Positions 32,452 through 40,533 of a DNA stretch of 64,000 bases are shown one piece after another. The stretch's first letter is position 1; every line of letters starts with the position of its first letter. The DNA comes from G963556115 sp963666605 (lineage in GTDB: Bacteria > Planctomycetota > SZUA-567). The DNA lies in assembly GCA_965140405.1 (NCBI GenBank), contig OZ223208.1, positions 806,001 to 870,000 of the forward strand. The letters run 5' to 3'. The notes below the pieces were generated by a model that saw only the letters and a list, made by a program, of their open reading frames with translations, was not told the origin of the DNA and did not search any database. Made by a program: the position numbers and the translations under genes.

Positions 32452-33819
32452 CTACTTACAAATGATTCTCTTCGTACCAAAGTACTCTCTAAATCTCCAT
32501 GAGATATCATAGCAACCATCTCTGCCAACCTTCCCGAGCTGCTTTAAAAGTTGATCCGGGCTGTCTACCTCAACTCCATCAATCTTATAGATAATGCTAC
32601 CAGCTGATAAGAAAGATTGAGCAGGACTATCCGGTCTTACTTCACCAATTATCACGCCCTTAGTATCCTTCTCATACCCTAATTGTTCTGCTATCTTTGG
32701 AGTAATAGCAGATATTTGCACGACACCAAGATTTTCAAGAAGCTCCATACTCCTATTAGCCACAACAATCTCTTCAGGAAGTGATTCTATTGTGATACGT
32801 ACCTTCTCAAGCTTACCCTTGCGATAAAACTCCAAGTTTCTCTCTTCATTAGGATTGGTTGTAGCAACCAAGGTGCTAAGTTCCTTATCATCACTAATAA
32901 CCCTTGAGCCATACTTCACAATAATATCACCACTCCTCAGCCCTGCTTTTGATGCGGGGGTCTGATCAAAGACCTTTGTTACAAGTGCACCCTTGGCAGA
33001 CTTGAGACCAAAAGCATCAGCAATATCGTTATCAACTGCCCGCAAAGTCGCCCCGAGATAACTTGCAGCAATAGTCTTGTGAGAGATGATCCCCTGCATA
33101 ATAGTACGAGCAAGATTGATTGGAATAGAGAAGTTCAACCCTTCCGAATTGTTATTTGATGCCGAATTTATCCCAATAACCTCACCCCGAAGATTTACCA
33201 AAGGCCCTCCAGAGTTTCCGGGATTTATAGGCGCATCTATCTGGATAAAGTCAGCGATACTTAAGCTACCCACGCGTGTTCTACCTTTAGCTGAGATAAT
33301 TCCAGCAGTTACTGTAGATTCCAGCCCAAACGGATTACCAATAGCCAACACCCAATGCCCAACCTTACTGCTCTCAGAGTCACCCATCTTAGCAATAGTT
33401 ATATTTGGTGCCTGTATGCGGATCACTGCAATATCAGATTCAGGGTTCTCCCCAATTATTTCTGCAGTAAACTCCCTTCCATCAAATAGCCGAACAACAA
33501 CAGTATCCGCACCTGCTATCACATGTGCGTTTGTGAGGATATACCCCTTCTTATCAATCAACACACCAGACCCTTGGCTTCTACCGACTACGCCACTACT
33601 CTCAGCCTGAATATTGACAACTGCTGGTCTTATCTTTTCAGCAACAATTGCAAACGCTTTATTCATAATACTTGCTTGATCTAAAATAGCTTCCTCTTCA
33701 GGGGTAAAACCATTTTCGTCTGAGAAACCAACCGCACAGTAATTCCCAGCCACAAACAAGCATACAGCTAAAGCCAGAATATTAAAATATCTTAGTTTTA
33801 TACCTACTATACTCTTCAC
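32452..33819 (-). CDS. degP: HtrA/DegP-type periplasmic serine protease with two PDZ domains
   Basis: 455 residues. A signal anchor or peptide (FNILALAVCLFVAGNYCAVG) is followed by a trypsin-like domain with His in TNAHVIAGAD, Asp in ESDIAVI and Ser in GNSGGPLV. Two PDZ domains follow (YLGATLRAV...; LGVVQISAITP...DGVEV). It degrades or refolds damaged envelope proteins. The GTG at 33819 was chosen because GGAGG lies 5 nt upstream and it leads straight into the signal sequence; an ATG at 33852 would add 11 residues. Single gene. The second PDZ ends in an unusual Cys-containing tail. Confidence 0.94.
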   Translation of the reverse strand: MKSIVGIKLRYFNILALAVCLFVAGNYCAVGFSDENGFTPEEEAILDQASIMNKAFAIVAEKIRPAVVNIQAESSGVVGRSQGSGVLIDKKGYILTNAHVIAGADTVVVRLFDGREFTAEIIGENPESDIAVIRIQAPNITIAKMGDSESSKVGHWVLAIGNPFGLESTVTAGIISAKGRTRVGSLSIADFIQIDAPINPGNSGGPLVNLRGEVIGINSASNNNSEGLNFSIPINLARTIMQGIISHKTIAASYLGATLRAVDNDIADAFGLKSAKGALVTKVFDQTPASKAGLRSGDIIVKYGSRVISDDKELSTLVATTNPNEERNLEFYRKGKLEKVRITIESLPEEIVVANRSMELLENLGVVQISAITPKIAEQLGYEKDTKGVIIGEVRPDSPAQSFLSAGSIIYKIDGVEVDSPDQLLKQLGKVGRDGCYDISWRFREYFGTKRIICK

Positions 33820-33981
33820 TATCACCTCCAAAGGAATATTGGTCCATACCAAAGAAAAAAAGCTATCCAGATATGTATTGTACTATCTAATTTTATTTCC
33901 TTCTAATAGCGTACCCAATGATCACCAGTAACTACATCACAAAGCATATAATAAATCTCACCAAATAGAGTTCTGAATAGA

Positions 33982-34989
33982 TTACTGCATATCAGCTTTA
34001 GCCCTAAGCGCTTCTCTCAACTCATCCGCATTAATAGACGCACACCCTACATGACCAACCACAACACCCGCAGCAACATTTGCAACCCTTGCTGCATCCT
34101 CCATACTTCCACCAGCTCCTAGAGCAAGTGCATATGTAGCAATCACAGTATCACCTGCACCGGTGACATCGTATACCTCTTGAGCACGAGTCGCAATTTT
34201 GAGAGGCTCTTCACCACGCCTACAAAGACACATACCCTCTTCCCCAAGTGTCACAAGTATATCGCACTCCAGTTTTTCTCCAAGTCGCCTACCCAACTCT
34301 TCTCCTGAAAGTCTCTCATGTACACCGAGCATCTCAGTAGCCTCTTTGCGATTTGGAGTTATTAACGACACGCCTCTATACATATCCTTGTTTTGCGGCC
34401 TAGGATCAACAATAACAGGCTTTCCAGAAGCACGGAGCTCATCCATCAGCTGACTATCAACCATGCCTTTAGCATAGTCACTTACTATTACGACATCGGC
34501 TTTCACAAGGAGATGTTCAAGCTCACCACTCCTGATCTTTTTATCGGTATCAGTTAGTTCCAGCTTATCACTCTTATCTGCTTTAAATGGATACTCCCAA
34601 TCAACTCGTAACATCTGCTGTTGTCCAGCAACCATGCGAGCTTTGCGTACGGTACACGGCAGGGCTGGTAAAAATAGCGCTTGAATATCAAGGTCAGCGC
34701 ACATCTCTCCAAGACGCATACCATCATCATCTAGTTCATTACCACACATTCCTCCAAGAGAAAAAAGCTCGGTATTACCCTGTAATGAAGTAATATTAGC
34801 AGCCACATTTGCTGCACCACCAACCCTCTCAAACTCCTTCTCAACCCTCAATATTGGTACTGGGGCTTCAGGAGAGATTCTATCGACAGATCCCAGAATG
34901 TAGTGATCAAGCATAGCATCACCGATAACGAGTACGTTTACACCAACAATCTTATCGACAAGCGGCACAAGTTTTGCACATTCAGGCAT
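33982..34989 (-). CDS. rfaE1: D-glycero-beta-D-manno-heptose-7-phosphate kinase (RfaE1/HldE N-terminal type)
   Basis: 335 residues of the PfkB sugar-kinase family. VLVIGDAMLDHYILGSVDRISPEAPVP is diagnostic for the heptose kinase; GGAANVAAN, VDPRPQNKDMYRGV, ITPNRKEA and the anion-hole GAGDTVIA follow. It makes heptose-1,7-bisphosphate for lipopolysaccharide core. The nucleotidyltransferase half of HldE is absent, so RfaE2 must be separate. Start set at ATG 34989 (GGAG 10 nt upstream); a TTG at 35016 would add nine residues. Confidence 0.92.
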   Translation of the reverse strand: MPECAKLVPLVDKIVGVNVLVIGDAMLDHYILGSVDRISPEAPVPILRVEKEFERVGGAANVAANITSLQGNTELFSLGGMCGNELDDDGMRLGEMCADLDIQALFLPALPCTVRKARMVAGQQQMLRVDWEYPFKADKSDKLELTDTDKKIRSGELEHLLVKADVVIVSDYAKGMVDSQLMDELRASGKPVIVDPRPQNKDMYRGVSLITPNRKEATEMLGVHERLSGEELGRRLGEKLECDILVTLGEEGMCLCRRGEEPLKIATRAQEVYDVTGAGDTVIATYALALGAGGSMEDAARVANVAAGVVVGHVGCASINADELREALRAKADMQ

Positions 34990-35083
34990 TTTATATTTTC
35001 TCCATCTTTTTAACAATTATAAATAATAAAACTTTAATATCTATTCAACTGATATTATACTTATTTTCTCTAATAACACAACA

Positions 35084-35115
35084 GAGGCAGAGCTGATAAT
35101 TACCAGTTCTGCCTC
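35084..35115 (-). terminator. Terminator after cobM
   Basis: 8-bp stem GAGGCAGA (35084-35091) with TCTGCCTC (35108-35115) and inner CTG/CAG; U-tract weak on the minus strand. Confidence 0.6.
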
Positions 35116-35150
35116 ATATTTTATAATCAGTGATTCTACCAAATATCTAA

Positions 35151-35906
35151 CTATTTACTAGCTTCACGATAACCGTGAGTAAAGTGAGAGGAGTATAGCT
35201 TCGACTCTCCACCCATCTTTGCGATAGCCTTACCTACTATTATAATAGAAGTCCTATTATAACCACTCTTTTCTACAAGCTCAGGAAGATCTTTTAGAGT
35301 AGAGACGATCTTGTCTTCATCTTTCCATGACGCATGATATATAAACGCAGCTGGGCAGTCATCACCATAATATTCCTTAAGAGTTTCACACACCTCTCTA
35401 GGTTTATGAGCAGAGAGATAAATACACAGAGTAGCACCAGTACGAGCAAAATTCGCCAACTCCTGACCTGCTGGTAGAGGAGTCCTACCAGAGGTACGGG
35501 TAAGCACTACAGACTGAGAAATCTCAGGGGCAGTAAGCTCAGTACAAAGCGTCGCTGCTGCTGCTTGAAAAGCACCTATACCAGGCACCAGTTCATACTC
35601 AATCCCAATCTCATCAAGCTCCCTCATCTGTTCAGCAATTGCGCCGTACAGTGAAGGATCCCCTGTATGAAGCCTTATTACATCTACACCTTTTTCAGCA
35701 TACTCTTTGATTGTAGCGGTGGTCTCTTCAAGCGACATCTTCGCTGAGTCAAATACTGCACAATCTTTAGGAAGGATTTCAAGAAGTGCAGGATTAACCA
35801 AACTCCCAGCCCAGATACAGCACTTTGCATTCTCTAATAGACGCAATGCTTTGACAGTCAAATAATCAGGATTGCCCGGCCCTGCTCCGGTAAAATAGAC
35901 CTTCAT
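35151..35906 (-). CDS. cobM: Precorrin-4/cobalt-precorrin-4 C11-methyltransferase
   Basis: 251 residues, the usual length. SAM-dependent tetrapyrrole methylase: YFTGAGPGNPDYLTVKA, IWAGSLVNP, RLHTGDPSLYGAIAEQM, ELVPGIGAFQAAAA, VVLTRTSGRTP, IYLSAH. It methylates C11 in corrin-ring synthesis (cobM or cbiF, aerobic or anaerobic branch not decidable from sequence alone; an anaerobic context favours CbiF). It is isolated from other corrin genes here; cobT lies 22 kb away. GAGAGGA precedes the ATG. Confidence 0.95.
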   Translation of the reverse strand: MKVYFTGAGPGNPDYLTVKALRLLENAKCCIWAGSLVNPALLEILPKDCAVFDSAKMSLEETTATIKEYAEKGVDVIRLHTGDPSLYGAIAEQMRELDEIGIEYELVPGIGAFQAAAATLCTELTAPEISQSVVLTRTSGRTPLPAGQELANFARTGATLCIYLSAHKPREVCETLKEYYGDDCPAAFIYHASWKDEDKIVSTLKDLPELVEKSGYNRTSIIIVGKAIAKMGGESKLYSSHFTHGYREASK

Positions 35907-36000
35907 TCTATTCCTCTCTCAAAAGAATTATTTAGAGCCCATAATTATACCAATGCAAAACCAAAAGCCTATACCTTTTGAAGATTTAAAATTGGACAAA

Positions 36001-36543
36001 CTACACCATGTACTCTGCAGTTGAAACAACCTTGGCAAACACCGCTCCAATTGCGGCCAAGAAAGCACTTTGAACCTGAACCGCAGGTACAACTGTACCA
36101 TTATATTCCAGATCACACGTTGCGCAAGCATCGGAAATAAGTGTAGAAGTGTAACCACGCTCAAATGCAGAACGTACAGTAGTATCTATACACATATGCG
36201 TCATTGCTCCACAGATTACCAGTTCCTTGACCCCTAATTTTTCGAGTTCGTTTTCGAGTGTTGTTCCTTGAAATGAACTAGGAAATGCTTTCTGTACTAC
36301 AGTCTCACCCTTAGTAGGCTTCACTGCATCATTAATCTCACATCCAATAGTACCAGGGATAAAGAAGGTAGCCCCTTCTCTACTGGAGAGATGCTGAATG
36401 TGAATTATAGGTTTTCCGTCAGCCCTAAATTTTGCTATCACTTTCGCAGCATTACTAGCCGCCTCATCAATACCAACAAGTTCCATTGCCCCACCAACAA
36501 AGTAGTCATTCTGCATATCTATTACAATAAGACACTCACTCAT
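36001..36543 (-). CDS. Isochorismatase-like cysteine hydrolase
   Basis: 180 residues. Catalytic triad of the family: Asp in VIDMQNDYF, Lys in VVQKAFPSSF, Cys in GAMTHMCIDTTVRSAFERGY; the cis-peptide is in the GAMTHMC segment. Members hydrolyse amides such as nicotinamide or carbamoyl compounds, or vinyl ethers; the substrate cannot be told. GAGGAGG precedes the ATG. Lies between a glycosyltransferase and cobM in the same direction (94-nt gap to cobM). Confidence 0.9.
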   Translation of the reverse strand: MSECLIVIDMQNDYFVGGAMELVGIDEAASNAAKVIAKFRADGKPIIHIQHLSSREGATFFIPGTIGCEINDAVKPTKGETVVQKAFPSSFQGTTLENELEKLGVKELVICGAMTHMCIDTTVRSAFERGYTSTLISDACATCDLEYNGTVVPAVQVQSAFLAAIGAVFAKVVSTAEYMV

Positions 36544-36559
36544 AATTTCCTCCTCAAAA

Positions 36560-37456
36560 CTAACGACCTAGCACGGTGCGAATCAATGCTTTATAATTTA
36601 ATTTATTATAAACCCACGCCTCAAAGAAATATTTCCTACATAACCACTTATACTCTAGCACACTAGCATTTGCTGCCCTTAGGTAGCAGACTTTACTTAG
36701 AAGTTTCTTAGGAATTTTATCTTGATATAGTTTAATAACATTCTCAAATATCTGCTCTCTTGCATGTGCCACCCGGCGAACCTTATGAGGAGCTGATATA
36801 CCAGCTGAATGTATACGATACTTTGTCAATGCCTGAGGTATAAAGAAGAACTCTCCCTCTTCTGCAAATCTTACCCACATATCCCAGTCATCAGCGACCA
36901 TATCATGAAGCGGTCTAAAACCACCGATTCTCACCAATGTCTCTCTATCAACAACAGCAGATGACATATTTATCCAATTTGTAAGTAACAATTCATGCAA
37001 CAAGAACCCTTCTACTGGCATCCTTTTAGAATTCAGCTTATCCTGAAAAAGTTCTCCTGTATCATCTCCTTCTGCATCAATAATAATAGCATCGGAATGA
37101 ATACATAAAGACCTTGCACCTACCTCAGCAATCTTCTCTTTGAAACATTCAAGCTTCTCAGGTAGCCATATATCATCACTATCCAAAAACGCAACATACT
37201 TACCCGTCATCTTTTCAAGAGCAAGCCGCCTAGTATAACAATTACCCATATTTTCTTGGTTTTGATAAACCTTTATGCGGTGGTCTTTATTTGCATAATT
37301 ATTTGCGATAGAAAGAGTTTTATCGCTAGAGCCATCATCAAGAACAATCACTTCATAGTCCTTATATGTTTGGGACAGTATACTTTCAAGCGCAAGCTGG
37401 ATATAATTCTCAGCATTATACGCTGGCATCATTATTGAGAAGAAAGGATATCCCAT
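36560..37456 (-). CDS. Family 2 glycosyltransferase
   Basis: 298 residues, GT-A fold. FSIMMPAYNAENYIQLALESIL starts the domain; VIVLDDGSSDKTLSIA carries the first nucleotide-binding Asp pair, AFLDSDDIWLPEKL the DxD, and DDWDMWVRFAEEG the ED-type catalytic region. It transfers a sugar from a nucleotide sugar onto an envelope polysaccharide or lipid. ATG 37456 has GGGGG 8 nt upstream and is preferred over a TTG at 37471. The C-terminus has a basic, aromatic stretch likely to bind the membrane. Confidence 0.9.
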   Translation of the reverse strand: MGYPFFSIMMPAYNAENYIQLALESILSQTYKDYEVIVLDDGSSDKTLSIANNYANKDHRIKVYQNQENMGNCYTRRLALEKMTGKYVAFLDSDDIWLPEKLECFKEKIAEVGARSLCIHSDAIIIDAEGDDTGELFQDKLNSKRMPVEGFLLHELLLTNWINMSSAVVDRETLVRIGGFRPLHDMVADDWDMWVRFAEEGEFFFIPQALTKYRIHSAGISAPHKVRRVAHAREQIFENVIKLYQDKIPKKLLSKVCYLRAANASVLEYKWLCRKYFFEAWVYNKLNYKALIRTVLGR

Positions 37457-37594
37457 AGTATCAACCCCCAAGCTATCAAAACCGGTAAGAATACATTAGC
37501 AATTGACAAACCGCTAGTTACTGACAATAATTATAATATAATTATACGATAAATCTAGGAAAATGTAATAACAGACATTATAAGGAAACAACAA

Positions 37595-38212
37595 ATGGAT
37601 CTACAAACTAAAGCTAAAGATCAACTCCATCAATTCTGGAATGAGAGAACAAAGAAATATGGTAATAATTTCGAGGTTGTAGGATGGACAGAAGAGTCAC
37701 AGCGTAAACGATTTATTGCACTCAGCCAATTAGGAGAATTTGAGGGCTCAAGCCTTATGGATGTTGGTTGCGGACGAGGAGATCTTCTAAAGTTCCTAAC
37801 CTCAGCAGGAATAAATGTTGATTATACTGGTTACGATCTGAACAATGAGATGATAAAATTTTGCCACAACCTCTATCCAGCTATAGCGGAAAATTTCCAA
37901 GTTTTTGACATACTGGAATCTACACCTCCTAGAAGATTTGATTACGCCACCTGTATAGGGGTACTAAATCAAGTAACCTCACCTGAAAGCCCAGAGTTTG
38001 CTTCAAGCTTTATAGAACGCCTATACTCACTAGTCGACAAAGCAGTAGCAGTATCAATCACCTCCATACACGCTCCACGCAAGACCTCAGATACCTTCTA
38101 CTTCGACCCAGCAGACATGGCCTCACGTATTAGCAAGTTTACAACAAAGTTCAAGATAGACCACAGCTACCTAAAGAACGATTTCACCATTTTCTTATAC
38201 AAAGATAATTAA
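37595..38212 (+). CDS. SAM-dependent methyltransferase
   Basis: 205 residues, class I fold. Motif I LMDVGCGRGDLLKFL, motif II YTGYDLNNEMIKFC, and TCIGVLNQVTSP form the SAM site. Substrate unknown. It is divergent from the glycosyltransferase gene, so a role in modifying a glycan or small metabolite is possible but unproven. AAGGAAAC precedes the ATG. Followed by a hairpin terminator. Confidence 0.9.
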   Translation: MDLQTKAKDQLHQFWNERTKKYGNNFEVVGWTEESQRKRFIALSQLGEFEGSSLMDVGCGRGDLLKFLTSAGINVDYTGYDLNNEMIKFCHNLYPAIAENFQVFDILESTPPRRFDYATCIGVLNQVTSPESPEFASSFIERLYSLVDKAVAVSITSIHAPRKTSDTFYFDPADMASRISKFTTKFKIDHSYLKNDFTIFLYKDN

Positions 38213-38240
38213 TCTGATAAAACCTCATAACAAGAATAAA

Positions 38241-38266
38241 GGTAGTCTCTCCAGCAAGAGGCTACC
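38241..38266 (+). terminator. Terminator after the methyltransferase gene
   Basis: 10-bp stem GGTAGTCTCT (38241-38250) with AGAGGCTACC (38257-38266), one T-G pair; no U-tract. Confidence 0.55.
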
Positions 38267-38284
38267 CAACTACCCAAAAAATAC

Positions 38285-38370
38285 GCTGTATGAACACTGA
38301 GCCAACCGCTTCCCCCTGAAACGTCATATAAACTAAATAGTTATACAAATGTAGCCAACGTTCATACAGC
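38285..38370. repeat. Inverted repeat with 11-bp perfect arms
   Basis: GCTGTATGAAC (38285-38295) and GTTCATACAGC (38360-38370) enclose 64 nt that contain two GCCAAC boxes. Lies between convergent genes; possible small mobile remnant or RNA structure. Confidence 0.5.
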
Positions 38371-38402
38371 CTGCGTTATAAATTTCGTAGTACAAACTCA
38401 AA

Positions 38403-39011
38403 TCAATTCTTATATAAACCTGCCCCAATAACAATACTATCATCACCAGCATATACGACATAGCTCTCTTTTCTGCGGAGCTCTCTAGCTACTGGATCGA
38501 GTCCAACCCCTTCTATCCAGCCGCCACCAAGCTCTGCTGCAGATCGAGCAGCTCTTACAAAATCATCATCCCCTAACGTTCCGACCTTACTTGGCTCAGC
38601 CCAATCAGCCAAGCACTCACCAGTAGTGGCGTACGCAAAGATATACATGCGACCTGCAACAAACTGACTATCAGGGCTCATAAAGTCATCCAAAGCTCGC
38701 CTTGTACCATTTCTCTTCAAATAGTCTTTTGCCCTTTTAGTGAATATCACAATATCCATATAGTTCGGGTTTGAATAATTTATGCGATGAAGCCCATCCT
38801 CTCGATTTCCTCCAAGAGTCAAATTTTGAGCTATTCTCTTCTGAGTTACTTCATCAGAGGAAGAGTCATAAAGCTTGATATTTTTATGATCTCTCACAAC
38901 TTCAACATAAGACTCCTCGGTATACTTCCTCGTCTGATCTCTATCGCTCGCACATCCTCCGAAGCCAACAGTAATTATACCACAACACAAAATACCCAAA
39001 AAATACCGCAT
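38403..39011 (-). CDS. Lipoprotein with single Cache domain
   Basis: 202 residues. Signal peptide with lipobox GFGGC (Cys20). Residues about 90-200 match the Cache_2-type extracytoplasmic sensor domain: KRAKDYLKRNGTRRALDDF, QFVAGRMYIFAYATTGECLAD, GGGWIEGVGLDP, KESYVVYAGDDSIVIGAGLY. Cache domains bind small ligands such as organic acids; as a free lipoprotein it could present a ligand to a receptor. It ends in TGA directly after the conserved GAGLY, supporting TGA as a stop in this genome. A partner-switching module follows about 1 kb on. Confidence 0.75.
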   Translation of the reverse strand: MRYFLGILCCGIITVGFGGCASDRDQTRKYTEESYVEVVRDHKNIKLYDSSSDEVTQKRIAQNLTLGGNREDGLHRINYSNPNYMDIVIFTKRAKDYLKRNGTRRALDDFMSPDSQFVAGRMYIFAYATTGECLADWAEPSKVGTLGDDDFVRAARSAAELGGGWIEGVGLDPVARELRRKESYVVYAGDDSIVIGAGLYKN

Positions 39012-39230
39012 TATCCCACAATCCCCTTCTAAAACAAGTACGATACTATTAATTACTTATAGAGTCGGTTTCCTTTCATTTTTTTCAAATACTCTACCTA
39101 ATAAATTACTAATAATACAACAATTTCCTATACATTGCCCACTACAATTCATAGAATATACCTAGTTGATATCCATCTTGAGCTATTCAGTCATTATTAA
39201 AAATCTCAAAATTTAAGGTAAGATAATACT

Positions 39231-39518
39231 ATGAAAAAGACAATCCTATTATTAATAGTCGCGACAATATTTATCTCTGGCTGTAGTGACACTTCTACTG
39301 ATAGCACTTCACCAAAAGTTTCTACTGAGAAAGAATTGGTTGGCAAGGTAGATGAAGAAGCGGCGGAACTCGGCTTCCCTGATAGATTTATTTCAAAAAA
39401 TGAAGAGAGTGTTGATTGGTCTGAGGCTTCATCAGAACGAGTTTCTGGCATGAATGTAAAAGTGTATGACACAGGTGTTACTCTAGAAGTCTGTGGTGGC
39501 GTAAATTGCGACATGTAA
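39231..39518 (+). CDS. Small hypothetical lipoprotein
   Basis: 95 residues. Signal peptide with lipobox ISGC (Cys18), then a Ser/Thr-rich linker and a short acidic domain ending with two cysteines (VCGGVNCDM) that could form a disulfide. No family recognised. The ATG lacks a strong ribosome site (AAGGTAAGAT about 9 nt upstream is acceptable). It shares a bidirectional terminator with the convergent STAS gene. Confidence 0.75.
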   Translation: MKKTILLLIVATIFISGCSDTSTDSTSPKVSTEKELVGKVDEEAAELGFPDRFISKNEESVDWSEASSERVSGMNVKVYDTGVTLEVCGGVNCDM

Positions 39519-39622
39519 TAATCAAAAAACGCTAATATAGTAGTACCACAAGGATTATTAAAAATTCCACCTTTCTAAATAACGTTTATATTATAGTAAA
39601 TTATTGTTTTAGCGAATATGCT

Positions 39623-39665
39623 AAAGACAGTGGCTGCTCACATGATATGAGCAGCCACTGTCTTT
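39623..39665. terminator. Bidirectional terminator, 18-bp perfect stem
   Basis: AAAGACAGTGGCTGCTCA (39623-39640) pairs with its exact complement at 39648-39665 around a 7-nt loop; serves the converging lipoprotein and STAS genes. Confidence 0.9.
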
Positions 39666-39697
39666 AATATAACTTATTCGATCAAAGAGGCGCAGTC

Positions 39698-40048
39698 TTA
39701 CTCTGACAACAACCTTTTAGCATCTTCATCGCTAGCGAGGATAGTAAATATCTGAGAGACTCCCAATAAATCAAAAACATCTTGCACGCTCTCAGTTGGA
39801 CTAATAAGTACAATATTACCAGAACATTCTTGTGCCTGAGCCATTGCACCAATAAATACACCTGCTCCAGCAGAAGAGATATACTCTACACCACTCAAGT
39901 TTACCCCAATCTTCACAATACCTTCCTCTAAAAGCCCTTGCAATAGATCATCTAAATGCTCGAAAGTATGTGCATCTAAAAATCCTTCAAGGCGAACCAT
40001 CGCTATATTTTCACCCTTACTTAATACCTCAATTTCTAGTTCTGCCAT
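39698..40048 (-). CDS. Anti-anti-sigma factor, STAS domain (RsbV/SpoIIAA-like)
   Basis: 116 residues, one STAS domain. The conserved phospho-acceptor serine lies in VEYISSAGAGVF, and the fold is intact from VRLEGFLDAHTFEHL to VFDLLGVSQIF. Dephosphorylated STAS proteins sequester the anti-sigma kinase. It follows the kinase gene by 2 nt and the phosphatase gene upstream, giving a complete switch. GGGGTGAG precedes the ATG. No sigma factor gene is adjacent, so the target may lie elsewhere or be another protein. Confidence 0.9.
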   Translation of the reverse strand: MAELEIEVLSKGENIAMVRLEGFLDAHTFEHLDDLLQGLLEEGIVKIGVNLSGVEYISSAGAGVFIGAMAQAQECSGNIVLISPTESVQDVFDLLGVSQIFTILASDEDAKRLLSE

Positions 40049-40050
40049 TA

Positions 40051-40515
40051 TTACTCACCCCTCTCATACTTTTTATCAATACTTTCGTCTATTTTTTTAA
40101 TCATACATAATTCATTTTTGATACCTTTAATATAATTATAGTGGATTTCATCCATTATCTGCCTGATCAAATAGATTCCATACCCATTCTTTTGACCATT
40201 TTTTACTGCATCTTGTATATTTTCAGTCTCGAGTGATGTTGTATCGAACTTCTTACCCTCATCAGTAATCTTTACTTTGAAAAGGCTACCCTCTACCCAT
40301 ACCACAACATGGACATATCCAGTATCTGGTAGTCCGTCATATGCATGCTCCATCACATTCGCAACTGCTTCATCTACAGCAAGAGTCAACTTTCCAACTA
40401 TAAGTCTATCACTGAAAAACTCCGTAGCTGCTTTACGCACCATCTTCCTAATTTCAGCAAGATTTTTGGTATCGCATAAAGTAGTCATTTCTTCTTCATA
40501 GCGTATCTCACTCAT
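40051..40515 (-). CDS. Anti-sigma serine kinase (RsbW-like HATPase_c)
   Basis: 154 residues. GHKL ATPase motifs: N-box LAVDEAVANVMEHAYDG, G1 ITDEGKKFD and G2 GYGIYLIRQIMD. Kinases of this type phosphorylate the STAS partner and bind a sigma factor. Its gene sits between the PP2C phosphatase (18-nt gap) and the STAS gene (2-nt gap), so all three are translated from one transcript. CGGAG precedes the ATG. Confidence 0.92.
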   Translation of the reverse strand: MSEIRYEEEMTTLCDTKNLAEIRKMVRKAATEFFSDRLIVGKLTLAVDEAVANVMEHAYDGLPDTGYVHVVVWVEGSLFKVKITDEGKKFDTTSLETENIQDAVKNGQKNGYGIYLIRQIMDEIHYNYIKGIKNELCMIKKIDESIDKKYERGE

Positions 40516-40533
40516 ATTACTCCGTATTCCTTT

